From: Hanleya hanleyi
Lineage: Eukaryota > Mollusca > Polyplacophora > Lepidopleurida > Hanleyidae
Length of the DNA stretch: 64,000 nt
Direction: 5' to 3'
Assembly: GCA_036873755.1 (NCBI GenBank)
Contig: JAVTVY010020523.1
Location: 1-64,000, forward strand
In this document: positions 36,120 to 43,975 of the stretch, piece after piece
How positions within the stretch are numbered: position 1 is the stretch's first letter
Layout of the letters: each line of letters opens with the position of its first letter
The notes under the pieces: model-generated
What the model saw: the letters and a program-made list of their open reading frames with translations, nothing else
Told to the model about the DNA's origin: nothing
The model's database searches: none
Made by a program: the position numbers and the translations under genes

Positions 36120-36300
36120 AACAACCACGTGAAAACTGAAGCCCAGAACAAGGGGCTTGTACATTGAAAGAACTGAAGCCCAGAACAAGGGGCTTGCACA
36201 TTGAAGCCCAGAACAAGGGGCTTGTAAACTTAAGCCCAGAACAGCGGGCGTGTGTACATTGAAAGAACTTAAGCCCAGAACGGGGCTTGTACATTGAAAT
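36120..36300 (-). repeat. Short tandem repeats at the end of the protease gene
   Basis: Four to five copies of a unit containing AAGCCCAGAACAAGGGGCTTG, variably followed by TACATTGAAAGAACT. They begin inside the last codons of the protease frame and run into the presumed 3' UTR. Confidence 0.8.
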
Positions 36301-36729
36301 GATGGGCGGCCCAGTCATAGACGAGTACATCGCGGTCCTCGGCCTTGGGGTACTCGTCAAACATCTGTACGATGGTAGATAAGGGTCTTCCCCGGCATCG
36401 ATGGTACAGGTAAAACAAGCAATATTGTCCGCACACGCCACTGGTCAGGCTTTGCAACGTTTGACTGTTCCAACACCACGTCTCTGTGCCTTGATCCATG
36501 AAGTCTGTTAAATCGGGATGGAGGGGTGGCAGGCCGTACGGGTCAAAGTACTCGCCCTGCTGTTCTGTCAAGTACACGGCCACCCAGTGTCCATCGGGTC
36601 CGTGTTGAGAACGTAAGCAGCAGGATACATACGGTCTAATGGAAACACATCTCGGGCGAACACCCCTTGAAAGACCATACGTGTCTTTGGGTCATTCTCC
36701 AGCACGGTGGTTATCTGGTCTGTATCCAT
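36269..36729 (-). pseudogene. Element B: adenovirus-like cysteine protease (adenain-like), frameshifted
   Basis: Virion maturation protease of the adenain family. The ATG at 36,729 directly follows the capsid stop codon. The first frame reads to VLNTDP. The downstream frame holds HWVAVY (catalytic His), EYFDPYGLPP (acidic residue) and SGVCGQYCLFYLY (catalytic Cys with the typical C-G-x-x-C pattern). The change of frame lies around 36,585-36,600, next to the catalytic His, so the gene as sequenced cannot make an active enzyme unless this is a sequencing error. The frame stops within the tandem repeats, so the natural C-terminus is uncertain. Confidence 0.82.
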
Positions 36730-36730
36730 G

Positions 36731-38041
36731 TTAGGTGGAGAAGTCACACAGGACGTTGCGCGCCTTGTCCACTTGAATGATGTTGTCAAACTCGGCGTAG
36801 CAGATCACATTGACGGTGGTCGCCAGGGCTCGTGCAAAGTGGATTTCCAACCGTAAGTTGCCTTGCTTGGCCAGGGCCAGCTGATGGTCGTTCTCTAAGG
36901 TGGGGGTCAGATCGAAACAGAACAACGTGTATCCGTTCGCGTAGTCCTCCCGACTGATCATATTCCCTTCGTCCTGGTTGATTTGACCGGTGGCTGTAAA
37001 CAGGCTCTGATAGGCTCGAATGAAATTCCTCCGCCCAAAGTTCGGTGTTAAGGCCGTGGCTGGCACCTGTTGTCCATCCACATGCAGGGCCACAAAATTG
37101 ATGCCGAAATGTTGAAAGTCAAACGGATTCTCTGGGTAGGCTCCGCTGAAACTGGTATTTTCCACACAGGCCAGGATCAATCGCTTGGGTAGTTCCCCCA
37201 GGAACAGGTTTTCTTTGTTGGCGCCCATATTTCCAGCAGGCACAGAGAACACTTTGGTTTGTACACGTCGGATAGGGTACTGGGCTGGTTTTGTTTCCAA
37301 GGCTTTCATGTGTCCCAATTGAACGGCTGGATTCGGTTTCACTTTTCGGACATACAGGACTGCGTCTTGGATGACAATCTTATAGTCCGCTGCATGCCCC
37401 TCTACGTTAGTGGCCATCAAGGCGAAGGTCGGAGGCGCCCGTATCAGTCGGATTTTGATGGGGATCTTGTTCAAGAGGTACCGGTCTTGCATGAACATGT
37501 CTGCGTGCAGTCGACCCATCATATCCACCGAGGCACTGTTCGCAGTGAAAGCCTTCCGTTTGTTATATCCCCCATTGTCCACCGTGTCCATGTGCTCGGG
37601 CGTGTCCTTGTAGAATAAAGCGGTTGTCAGCTGAGATTTTTTAGCCTCTCGGCCATACGACAACAGTGTCTCGATGTAGGCTCGATAGGGGTACGTGTTG
37701 GTGGAGTCACTGATGAGTTTGTCGCTGAGAAAAATATCCACCTGCTGAAACATCGAGTGCAGCCAGAGATTCGTCGGGCCCACCGTTGCTTGGTCAACGA
37801 TTCTGGTGCCAGCTCCATTGACCACCTTGGCTTTCACATACAAGTATGTATGGGCTAAATCCACATAGGCCGTATCCGCATTACTGATGGTGAACTCGAT
37901 GGGCCCGGTTTCGTTGATGCTGGAGAGCGGGAGATGCTCCACCCATAATCCTTGTTCGACACTGGTCTGTGTGGGCGGCACGGTCCACAAATCAAATTCA
38001 CTGTTGGTGGAGGGGCAGGACTCGGCGTGGATCAAGGACAT
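36731..38041 (-). CDS. Element B: major capsid protein (double jelly-roll, hexon-like)
   Basis: Intact, 436 residues, opening MSLIHAESCPSTNSEFDLW. It belongs to the family related to C. elegans F54H12.2, the major capsid protein of Polintons/adintoviruses, predicted to form the double jelly-roll that builds the icosahedral shell as in adenovirus hexon. Visible conserved stretches: PPTQTSVEQG (about 20-30), NADTAYVDLAHTYLYVKA (about 55-72) and NTYPYRAYIETLLSYG (about 115-130). The start lies 3 nt from the stop of the pVI-like gene, and the stop is followed 1 nt later by the protease ATG, so the genes are tightly packed. The same gene in element C is frameshifted and in element A mostly deleted. 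This is the only intact copy seen here. Confidence 0.88.
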   Translation of the reverse strand: MSLIHAESCPSTNSEFDLWTVPPTQTSVEQGLWVEHLPLSSINETGPIEFTISNADTAYVDLAHTYLYVKAKVVNGAGTRIVDQATVGPTNLWLHSMFQQVDIFLSDKLISDSTNTYPYRAYIETLLSYGREAKKSQLTTALFYKDTPEHMDTVDNGGYNKRKAFTANSASVDMMGRLHADMFMQDRYLLNKIPIKIRLIRAPPTFALMATNVEGHAADYKIVIQDAVLYVRKVKPNPAVQLGHMKALETKPAQYPIRRVQTKVFSVPAGNMGANKENLFLGELPKRLILACVENTSFSGAYPENPFDFQHFGINFVALHVDGQQVPATALTPNFGRRNFIRAYQSLFTATGQINQDEGNMISREDYANGYTLFCFDLTPTLENDHQLALAKQGNLRLEIHFARALATTVNVICYAEFDNIIQVDKARNVLCDFST

Positions 38042-38044
38042 GTT

Positions 38045-38452
38045 TTAAGAAAAGATATCCTTTGTCTTCTTCGATGTGCGTCGTCGCTGGGTCGGTCGTC
38101 GACTGGTGCGTGGTCTCGGTGGGGCAGCTCTTTTATTCCCTACGGTGCGTTGTGCTTTGGCCACCAAGACGCCTCCCGCTTCTTTGGCCCGCCGTTTCAA
38201 GGATTCTTTGGGTGCCGTACCCCCCAAGACATCACCGGCCACTTGCAGTCCACTGCGTACCGCTTGTTTGCCGATTGCTTTCACCCCACGCGTCACCAAG
38301 GGCAGGAACGTTTTGACGATGCTGCCGAGTATGTTCCCCAGTCCATGTCCTCGTTGCATGCGTGCACCGCTAAAGACCGGAAAGCCACCCCCGGCCTGTT
38401 GGGCATAATAGTCGGCATAGCTGCGTGCATCGCACTCGTAAGGTACTTTCAT
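38045..38452 (-). CDS. Element B: pVI-like minor virion protein
   Basis: 135 residues. A Tyr-rich start (MKVPYECDARSYADYYAQQ), a glycine-rich amphipathic segment (RGHGLGNILGSIVKTFLPLV, about 34-53), AGDVLGG near residue 75 and a very basic tail rich in RRPTQRRR. The pattern is like adenovirus pVI: a membrane-active amphipathic helix plus a nucleic-acid-binding tail. That is an inference from composition and gene position, not from clear homology. The ATG shares a base with the penton stop codon (TAATG), suggesting translation from a shared message. Well conserved in element C (62,944-63,348). Confidence 0.72.
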   Translation of the reverse strand: MKVPYECDARSYADYYAQQAGGGFPVFSGARMQRGHGLGNILGSIVKTFLPLVTRGVKAIGKQAVRSGLQVAGDVLGGTAPKESLKRRAKEAGGVLVAKAQRTVGNKRAAPPRPRTSRRPTQRRRTSKKTKDIFS

Positions 38453-39240
38453 TATGCAAAGTGGGGAGCACGTGCTTGTCGAAAATGAAGTGTCAGCACC
38501 ACTTTTCCTCGTTCGAATGCCACCGGTCGTCCCGTGTCATCTCTTATATCCACCGTGATCGTGTTGATGTCAGTTTGTCGTACGGGCAAGTAGAGCATGT
38601 GGGTGAAACTGTGGGTGACTTGACCTCCATACGTCTTTTTAATGGGGACCACCCGTAACAGAGGTGTGTTGATATCGCCCACGATGTGGTTGTCCACCAC
38701 GTCCGAGTAGACGTAGAGTCCGTACATACCCGACTTCATATCCATCGGCATCTCGCCATGGTGTTCGGTGGGACCAGCGAACGTCTTTAGATCGAAACCC
38801 AGCATTTGCTGTAGGATAGGACTCAGTACGACACTCGCCTTGCCGGTGACGATAAGCTCTGCCTTGTCGTTGTGTGCGTTGTAATCGAAGTCCACGTGAT
38901 TCTTGAAGGGATAGGCTTTGATGGGTTTTGAAGTATTCGTCACCCCCCGTAGCGCCTTATAATGCAACAGTCTTGACAGCCCACCCATGAACTCTTTGGG
39001 GGTATCGTATTGGCCTTCGGGCAGGGTGAGTCGGGTGTTTTTGCCTTCGTAGGTCACCTCGTACCACACTTCATTGGCTCGCACGTTGTACCACGAGTAA
39101 GGGTATTGGATATCCACGAGGCCACATTCCCAGCGTCCAGGTAAATGCAACGGTTGCGGTAACTGGGTGACGTACTTGGCCACGGTGTTGTCAGGAAACA
39201 CATCCAGCGAACTGTTACTGGGTAGGGTGAGGTAAAACAT
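38452..39240 (-). CDS. Element B: penton-like minor capsid protein
   Basis: 262 residues, opening MFYLTLPSNSSLDVFPDN and containing WECGLVDIQYPYSWYNV (about 41-57), PEGQYDTPKEF, SGMYGLYVYSDVVDNHIVGD and a C-terminal DDTGRPVAFERGKVVLTLHF. It is a conserved neighbour of the Polinton major capsid gene, predicted to be the single jelly-roll vertex (penton) protein. Intact. The gap from the preceding gene is 33 nt with no TATA word, consistent with co-transcription. About 60-70 percent of positions look unchanged in element C by eye. Confidence 0.82.
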   Translation of the reverse strand: MFYLTLPSNSSLDVFPDNTVAKYVTQLPQPLHLPGRWECGLVDIQYPYSWYNVRANEVWYEVTYEGKNTRLTLPEGQYDTPKEFMGGLSRLLHYKALRGVTNTSKPIKAYPFKNHVDFDYNAHNDKAELIVTGKASVVLSPILQQMLGFDLKTFAGPTEHHGEMPMDMKSGMYGLYVYSDVVDNHIVGDINTPLLRVVPIKKTYGGQVTHSFTHMLYLPVRQTDINTITVDIRDDTGRPVAFERGKVVLTLHFRQARAPHFA

Positions 39241-39273
39241 GGCGACTGAGCTGTCCTGCTGCTGCTGTTGGTT

Positions 39274-40137
39274 TTAATAGGTGTTCCAGGCCTTGGGCGG
39301 TTGCGTCCGGCGTCGTGTTCGTCGCGTTGACTTGCTACGTGTCACGGCTCTGGAGATGTGGGGTGTCCTGATCGAGGGTGGTTTTTTAAAGGTCTGAAAA
39401 GAAGGTGCCCGTTGTGGTGGTGGAGTTTTGGGGGGTGACTCCGGTTCCCAGTCGGCTTCCCAAGGTTGTGGTGAGAGTCGTGGTGCACGAGTCGGTGAGT
39501 CACGCTGCATAAAGGCCCAGCGGTGGGGGTTCCCCACCAATTCCTGTGGTACATGCATGTCTTTCAAGCCTTGAGCGAAGACCTCCCATCCTCGAGGATC
39601 CGTGTGCGACCTGCGTTGACGCATCAGATCATTCACTAAATCCGTCATGTGGGTCCCCGGGACCACCTGATTCTGTACCAGGAGTTCGCCTTTATCATTC
39701 CAAGTCATGTTAGGATTCTGTTTCATCCGTTGTAATACCAGGCCAGCTTGTTTCTTGAACGATGCAGGTACACTCTTCAGCACTTCGTCTTCCACCCACT
39801 GTGGGGCTGTGGGGGCTACCCCTGGTAATGGCGGCTGTTGGAACGGTGCTGAGGTCGGCGGTCTGTCACGTGGTGGTGGTGGTGGTGGTGGTGGTGGTGG
39901 TGCTGTTGCTGGGGTAGAGCGAGTTTTGTATTGGTCCATGAACGTCATGTACCGTTGAAGCGTCTCATTGTACCGTTGTACTTTCTCACTGTCGCTTAAC
40001 CCCGGTCTCTGTAAGATCTGTTGCATCTCTCCATCGAGGGTGTTTATGGTCTTCACCGTAGGTGGGACAGGGTAGGGTGATTGGAGGTTTTGCAGGAACC
40101 GTGGTTCGACGAGGACCATTTTTTTCGTGTGGTTCAT
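39274..40137 (-). CDS. Element B: Pro-rich, basic-tailed core-like protein
   Basis: 287 residues. N-terminal KMVLVEPRFLQNL and a helical region (about 30-70), then a poly-Pro linker of ten residues (about 83-93, from a CCACCA repeat), then a conserved block with SFKKQAGLVLQRMKQNPNMT, DLVNDLMRQR and GWEVFAQGLKDMHVPQELVG, then a Pro/Arg-rich tail with RSKSTRRTRRR. A similar protein recurs next to capsid genes in invertebrate Polintons; its role is unknown. The basic tail suggests DNA binding inside the particle. The ATG overlaps the previous stop codon as ATGA. Broken in elements A and C. Confidence 0.72.
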   Translation of the reverse strand: MNHTKKMVLVEPRFLQNLQSPYPVPPTVKTINTLDGEMQQILQRPGLSDSEKVQRYNETLQRYMTFMDQYKTRSTPATAPPPPPPPPPPRDRPPTSAPFQQPPLPGVAPTAPQWVEDEVLKSVPASFKKQAGLVLQRMKQNPNMTWNDKGELLVQNQVVPGTHMTDLVNDLMRQRRSHTDPRGWEVFAQGLKDMHVPQELVGNPHRWAFMQRDSPTRAPRLSPQPWEADWEPESPPKTPPPQRAPSFQTFKKPPSIRTPHISRAVTRSKSTRRTRRRTQPPKAWNTY

Positions 40138-40475
40138 TGTCGGCCGAAGAGTCCACCCAATACTGGACCCAACACAGAAGCGGCCAACGGTGCTAAGATG
40201 GCCCCGAGAAAGCCGCCTTTCTGTAACACCTTTTTCTTTTGTGTGTGAGGGACCCGCTTCTGGACTAAGGTTCGGAGACCTGTCTTATGCTTGGCCAACT
40301 TGGTCTTCTGAGCCGGAGTCAGTGGTACGTTGCCTTTTAACAGGTTGTACCCGATCTCGCACAGACAGCGTACAAGGTCAGGGTCCGCACCGCGTACAAT
40401 GGTTCGGACTAACTCGGGTGGGGCCGTCTTCAATACACGGAGCGTGGGAGCGTGCTTCCGTACTCGCGCAGACAT
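40134..40475 (-). CDS. Element B: small basic virion protein with hydrophobic C-terminus
   Basis: 113 residues from the ATG at 40,475; an upstream TTG extends the frame by three codons but is unlikely to be used. Conserved blocks: RVRKHAPTLRVLKTA, ADPDLVRCLCEIGYNLLKGN, PLTPAQKTKLAKHKTGLR and a Gly/Leu-rich hydrophobic end (GGFLGAILAPLAASVLGP). This family is a constant partner of Polinton capsid genes and resembles adenovirus pX/mu-type core peptides in size and charge. A TATA-like GATAAAAAG lies 37-44 nt upstream. It heads the overlapping block that runs to the protease. Confidence 0.78.
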   Translation of the reverse strand: MSARVRKHAPTLRVLKTAPPELVRTIVRGADPDLVRCLCEIGYNLLKGNVPLTPAQKTKLAKHKTGLRTLVQKRVPHTQKKKVLQKGGFLGAILAPLAASVLGPVLGGLFGRQ

Positions 40476-40511
40476 CCTGTACAACTAATGCCAGAACCCA
40501 CAACGCTGCTC

Positions 40512-40519
40512 TTTTTATC
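40512..40519 (-). promoter_or_regulatory. TATA-like box of the virion gene block
   Basis: GATAAAAAG on the minus strand, about 40 nt before the ATG of the small basic protein. It is the only TATA-like word I see ahead of the six-gene block, so it may drive it as a unit. Confidence 0.5.
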
Positions 40520-40561
40520 TACCTCAGAGACAAAGTCAACCCTGCTGTGGTATTCATTCTT

Positions 40562-40567
40562 TTTATT
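40562..40567 (-). terminator. Polyadenylation signal after the ATPase gene
   Basis: AATAAA on the minus strand, about 60 nt past the ATPase stop and just before the promoter of the next block. Confidence 0.5.
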
Positions 40568-40626
40568 ATTCCCCATCATCAAACACACAGACCCCAGCTG
40601 GGGGAGCCACTGTGGGTGTGTTTACA

Positions 40627-41235
40627 TTATTTTTGCATGTACACGTGGTGGGCCTCTCCGGGAAAGATGCCGGTCCGTAGTCGAAGGTGGTCGGGGGTGG
40701 CTTGCTTGAGGTCGAAGAGCATATACCTGTGCTGAGGGGTTGTGGCATCTTTGAAGGCTTCCAACGCAAACGGTGTGCGGCCGGGATACATCTGTCTGGC
40801 CAGGTGCAGCAGTTGAGTGGTATCTCTCGGATTTTTGAAGACCACCAGGTAGTGGGCATTTAAGCTGATGTTCCGATGTTCTTTGTTTTTACTGAACAGA
40901 TTCTGCACAATGTAGATGATGCTGAGCCGTCGATGATGGCTGCCTTTGGTAAAGAGTTGGGTGACCCGCGCATCCGTCTCCGCCATTAGATCATCCAGAA
41001 CCACCAAGGTGTCGGGTTCCAAATCGGCCAGGTTGGGTAGGCCTTCCACGAACGTGATATGGGGCATTGCTGCATACGCTTCCTGCCATTCTCCGTAACA
41101 CCACACGACTCGAGCAATGGGTGGGGTGATCATGCTGTCGGCGTGTTGAAGGAGCTTCCTGACGAAGTGCGTTTTGCCGGAACCCGTCGGTCCTGCGATG
41201 ACGCAAGTGAAGGGATGCTGCCACCCAGGGTCCAT
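40627..41235 (-). CDS. Element B: DNA-packaging ATPase (FtsK/HerA, A32-like)
   Basis: 202 residues, intact. Walker A GPTGSGKT at 15-22, Walker B LVVLDD at 77-82, and a conserved IIYIVQNLF at 106-114 that fits the sensor region of the A32/HerA-FtsK superfamily. It is predicted to pump the genome into capsids. The start MDPGWQHPFT matches element C exactly in position. The membrane-protein frame upstream runs into this gene by about 105 nt in another frame, apparently because of a deletion in that gene, not a real overlap. Confidence 0.88.
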   Translation of the reverse strand: MDPGWQHPFTCVIAGPTGSGKTHFVRKLLQHADSMITPPIARVVWCYGEWQEAYAAMPHITFVEGLPNLADLEPDTLVVLDDLMAETDARVTQLFTKGSHHRRLSIIYIVQNLFSKNKEHRNISLNAHYLVVFKNPRDTTQLLHLARQMYPGRTPFALEAFKDATTPQHRYMLFDLKQATPDHLRLRTGIFPGEAHHVYMQK

Positions 41236-41714
41236 GGTTCGAGGTGTATCCGTTGTCGTGGTAACCCGCTCTTGTAAATTTCGTACGAGTGAACTGGAGT
41301 GGTGGTGGGTACAACGTCGGTCGTCGTTGTCTGTTCACTGCGAGGGATGATGATGGGGGTGTGTACAACGTGGGTCGTCGTTGTCGGTTCACTGTGAGGG
41401 ATGAAATCCGGTGGGTGTTCAGACGTAGTGGGCGTACTTGGTGTAGGTGTAGAGCATGGTGTGGAGCTCGTTGTGGCTTGTACACGGGGTGTGGTGGTGG
41501 TGACTGGGCTCGATACGACTGGTGCTCTCTGTAGACCGGTTTCACTGGTGCCTGGTGTTCTCAGTTGGTTAAGTAACGTGCTGACATAGGCTACGTCGTA
41601 AAACACACCTCCGTACAACACACTCAGCAGGGTTAGCAATAGCACCCCAAAGCCCACTTGTGCTTTGCGCGTTTTGGGAGACGCTGTGTTCAGAGGCAGC
41701 TGCTGTTTGTCCAT
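41130..41714 (-). CDS. Element B: membrane protein with Thr/Pro-rich stalk
   Basis: 194 residues. A short cytosolic start (MDKQQLPLNTASPKTRK), one hydrophobic segment at about 20-40 (VGFGVLLLTLLSVLYGGVFY) and then about 110 residues dominated by Thr, Pro and Ser, likely a heavily O-glycosylated, mucin-like extracellular or lumenal stalk. The element C version ends LPRQRYPHDYD... and stops just before the ATPase. Here the frame reads LPRQR and then enters the ATPase gene, so about 50 bp seem deleted and the last 35 codons are not original. TATAAA at 41,764-41,769 is 50 nt upstream. Unknown role. Confidence 0.65.
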   Translation of the reverse strand: MDKQQLPLNTASPKTRKAQVGFGVLLLTLLSVLYGGVFYDVAYVSTLLNQLRTPGTSETGLQRAPVVSSPVTTTTPRVQATTSSTPCSTPTPSTPTTSEHPPDFIPHSEPTTTTHVVHTPIIIPRSEQTTTTDVVPTTTPVHSYEIYKSGLPRQRIHLEPWTLGGSIPSLASSQDRRVPAKRTSSGSSFNTPTA

Positions 41715-41763
41715 AGCACTGTGGTCGGACGTGGAATGAAGGAGAACGGCAGTGGTGTCTCGC

Positions 41764-41769
41764 TTTATA
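41764..41769 (-). promoter_or_regulatory. TATA box overlapping the end of the integrase gene
   Basis: TATAAA, 50 nt before the membrane-protein ATG. In element C the same TATAAA (59,756-59,761) contains the integrase stop codon TAA, so promoter and stop codon are shared. In B the integrase now stops just before it. Confidence 0.6.
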
Positions 41770-41775
41770 GTCGTT

Positions 41776-42830
41776 TCACCTGGTTGGCCAGGAATTGAAG
41801 GAACTGGGCCAACCTTGCCATTTCACGAAATGAAACAGTTTGCCACGTCGACGTTCCGTTTTCAAAATCTGCTCCACCGTGTAGTAGTCTTGCTGTGTTT
41901 TTACGACAGGCTGTAATTCCGTCTCGTAAAACGTCCCTAGCAACGGTTCCCCTTGGAGATCTTCCAGTTCATAGACTCGCCGCTGTCGGGGTAGGCGCCG
42001 TTTAATCAGGAAGTGCTCATCGCTCCAGTTGGGCAAGTAACTTTTCTCGAACTTGCCCTTGACTTTACTGATCCGTACAGGGTCCCCGACCTTGTACACC
42101 GCCTTCGTCGTTCGCTGCGATGGCCTGGGGTACAAGACACGCCGGACTTGGGCTTCATTGCGTTGGGTCACGGTAATGGGGCTCTCTCTATACTCCGATG
42201 ATAGGCTCGATTGTAACCCCTCACCAGTTTCGGGAGAACATCGATGTACCGCCTTGTATTCTTATAGGTGAAATATTTATACATGCGGCCTTTGAATGTC
42301 CTGTTGAACCTTTCCACCACGGAAGCCTTGGTCTCGTTGTACGTATGGAAGAAAAACACCTTCTGTCTCTTGAGAAAGGCTTGGAACGGTCTGTTGAGGA
42401 ATTCCGTGCCTTCGTCGGTTTGCAAATATAAAGGTTTGCGCCCGGTCTTGAAGATGTCTTTGAACGCCGCTATGAGATTTGCCCCCGTTTTCGTCCGGAT
42501 GGGTACCACCCACGCATACTTGGATAGGATATCGATGCACGTCAAGATATACCGATTCTCATCGTTGTGTTTGGCAAAGGCGCTCATATCGACCAAATCC
42601 GCTTGCCACTGGGCATCTATTCCTCCCACGATGACCCGGTTCCGTAGAAAATGGCGACGGACAGATCGATGTAAGGTATAGGTGTCTTGTCTTCTTAACC
42701 AATCTCGGACTTGGGCACGTTGTATCCCCTGGGGTTTGGCCGCTCGATAGAGAGCCGACAATGCACTATAGGCCGCCGGACTGTCGGGACTGTAGTATAA
42801 GTTATCCAACACCTTCTCCCAGCGCTTCAT
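41776..42830 (-). pseudogene. Element B: DDE integrase with chromodomain, one frameshift
   Basis: Retroviral-type integrase of the Polinton family (F54H12.3-like). Catalytic motifs: QADLVDM, LQTDEGTEF and KASVVERFNRT. The DNA-binding region is GDPVRISKVKGKFEKSYL and the C-terminal chromodomain YYTVEQILKTERRRG...FHFVKWQGW, which in related elements guides insertion to marked chromatin. The frame breaks near 42,175 (after YHRSIERAP), before the chromodomain part. A second small deletion near 41,780 replaces the last residues with PTR and a stop. The start is the ATG at 42,830 with a GTCACC context; an upstream GTG frame is not used. TATAAATA at 42,867. Confidence 0.88.
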
Positions 42831-42858
42831 GGTGACAAAATGATGATGCACCCTGGCT

Positions 42859-43323
42859 CTATCGTTTATTTATAACGGGTATATGTTGGGCCGGAGTTTC
42901 TTTCTGATTTTCTTCATTGGCTTTCACAGTGTCCATGGTAAATGGCCAGTCCAACTCGTCTGATGACCGCTTGATAAGCACTTCATCCACATCTACCACG
43001 GCATCTTCCAATGCAGACCATAGATCAGGGTGAAGGGTAAAATGCACTGTACCCCCATCTAGCCGAGCCAATTGAGCAAAGAAAGGGTCGCGTCGGATGT
43101 ACACATCGTGACACAAGTGGATGAGATCGCCGTCCAGTTCACCAGACAACACCCGTTTGAATTTGGTCCAGCCCTCTCGGGACAGACGAATGTGAGCTGG
43201 GCACGGTTGTGTAGGGTCCGTGTCTCCCACCACCTCCTCCATGATATCGACCTTATCCGCATACACGTGCAGGAAAACCTCGGGGGTCAAGCTGAGATAC
43301 GCCAGTATCATATGCTCCGCCAT
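42859..43323 (-). CDS. Element B: PC4-like double-repeat protein 1
   Basis: 154 residues, intact. Two halves of similar pattern. Half one: VFLHVYADKVDIMEE, then HIRLSREGWTKFKRVL. Half two: HDVYIRRDPFFAQLARLDGG, then FTLHPDLWSALEDAV and VDEVL. Each half ends in a strand-helix motif with a central Trp (S-L/R-x-x-x-x-W-x-x-L/F-K), the signature of the PC4/Sub1 single-stranded DNA-binding fold. The PC4 assignment is my inference; the duplication is visible. Paralogous to the next gene and to the fused gene at 57,862-58,548. TATAAATA lies 40 nt before the ATG. Confidence 0.6.
   Translation of the reverse strand: MAEHMILAYLSLTPEVFLHVYADKVDIMEEVVGDTDPTQPCPAHIRLSREGWTKFKRVLSGELDGDLIHLCHDVYIRRDPFFAQLARLDGGTVHFTLHPDLWSALEDAVVDVDEVLIKRSSDELDWPFTMDTVKANEENQKETPAQHIPVINKR
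42867..42874 (-). promoter_or_regulatory. TATA box of the element B integrase
   Basis: TATAAATA, 37 nt upstream of the integrase ATG at 42,830. It lies just inside the stop-codon end of the PC4-like gene 1. Confidence 0.6.
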
Positions 43324-43362
43324 GGTCAGTACGTGAATGGTACCAGAGTGGACTGTCTCTCG

Positions 43363-43370
43363 TATTTATA
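43363..43370 (-). promoter_or_regulatory. TATA box of PC4-like gene 1
   Basis: TATAAATA, 40 nt upstream of the ATG at 43,323. Confidence 0.6.
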
Positions 43371-43396
43371 GGGAGAACCTCGTGAGATCAAAAGGA

Positions 43397-43975
43397 TCAG
43401 GTGGTCATATCACTGGGCTGGTTGAGTGTAGCCGGGTAATCAATGGCATCGTCGTCGTCGGGTTCATGTAGTTGTTCATTGGGTTCTGCCGCCGATTCTC
43501 TCAGGGCACGAGCCCACTCCAACTCGTCTGATGACCGCTCGTCCGGTGTAAACAGCTGGTCCACGATAGACACCACGTTCTCGAAGGCTGTCCACAGATC
43601 GGGGTCTAGTGTGAAGCTTCGCGTAGCATCTTGGTAGCGGCCCAGACGTGGGAAGAAAGGTCCACGGTATACGTAGATGGCATTGTCTATGTGGATGACG
43701 TGTCCATCGAGCTCGCCGCTCAACACCCGTTTAAATTTGGTCCAGCCGTCACGGTGTAGCGTAACCGTATTCGATACGGTCTCAGCGGGCGACCAGCAAA
43801 CATCGCCACGGTCTTCCACGAGGGTGACTTTATCTTCATAGACGTGTAACCCCACCCGGGGTATAAGGGGCAGGATGGCTCGTAGGATGGGTGATATGCT
43901 TGCTCCAGTGTCGATCTTTGAATGACACACACTCTGTCTCACCTTCGTATTTATAGTCCCCACTGTCAATACCAC
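43397..43975 (-). CDS. Element B: PC4-like double-repeat protein 2, start codon unclear
   Basis: Open for 192 codons from a GTG. Content as in gene 1: VGLHVYEDKVTLVEDRG, VTLHRDGWTKFKRVLSGELD, IYVYRGPFFPRLGRY, FTLDPDLWTAFENVVSIVD, then an acidic tail (EPDDDDAIDY). The TATAAATA box at 43,948-43,955 lies inside the open frame, so the true start must be downstream of it, yet no in-frame ATG occurs before the conserved region. Either the ATG was lost by mutation (gene 1 has one at the matching place) or a non-ATG start is used. Confidence 0.58.
   Translation of the reverse strand: MVLTVGTINTKVRQSVCHSKIDTGASISPILRAILPLIPRVGLHVYEDKVTLVEDRGDVCWSPAETVSNTVTLHRDGWTKFKRVLSGELDGHVIHIDNAIYVYRGPFFPRLGRYQDATRSFTLDPDLWTAFENVVSIVDQLFTPDERSSDELEWARALRESAAEPNEQLHEPDDDDAIDYPATLNQPSDMTT
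43948..43955 (-). promoter_or_regulatory. TATA box of PC4-like gene 2
   Basis: TATAAATA followed by CGAAGGTGAGACAG. Near-identical in context to the box of gene 1. Confidence 0.55.
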
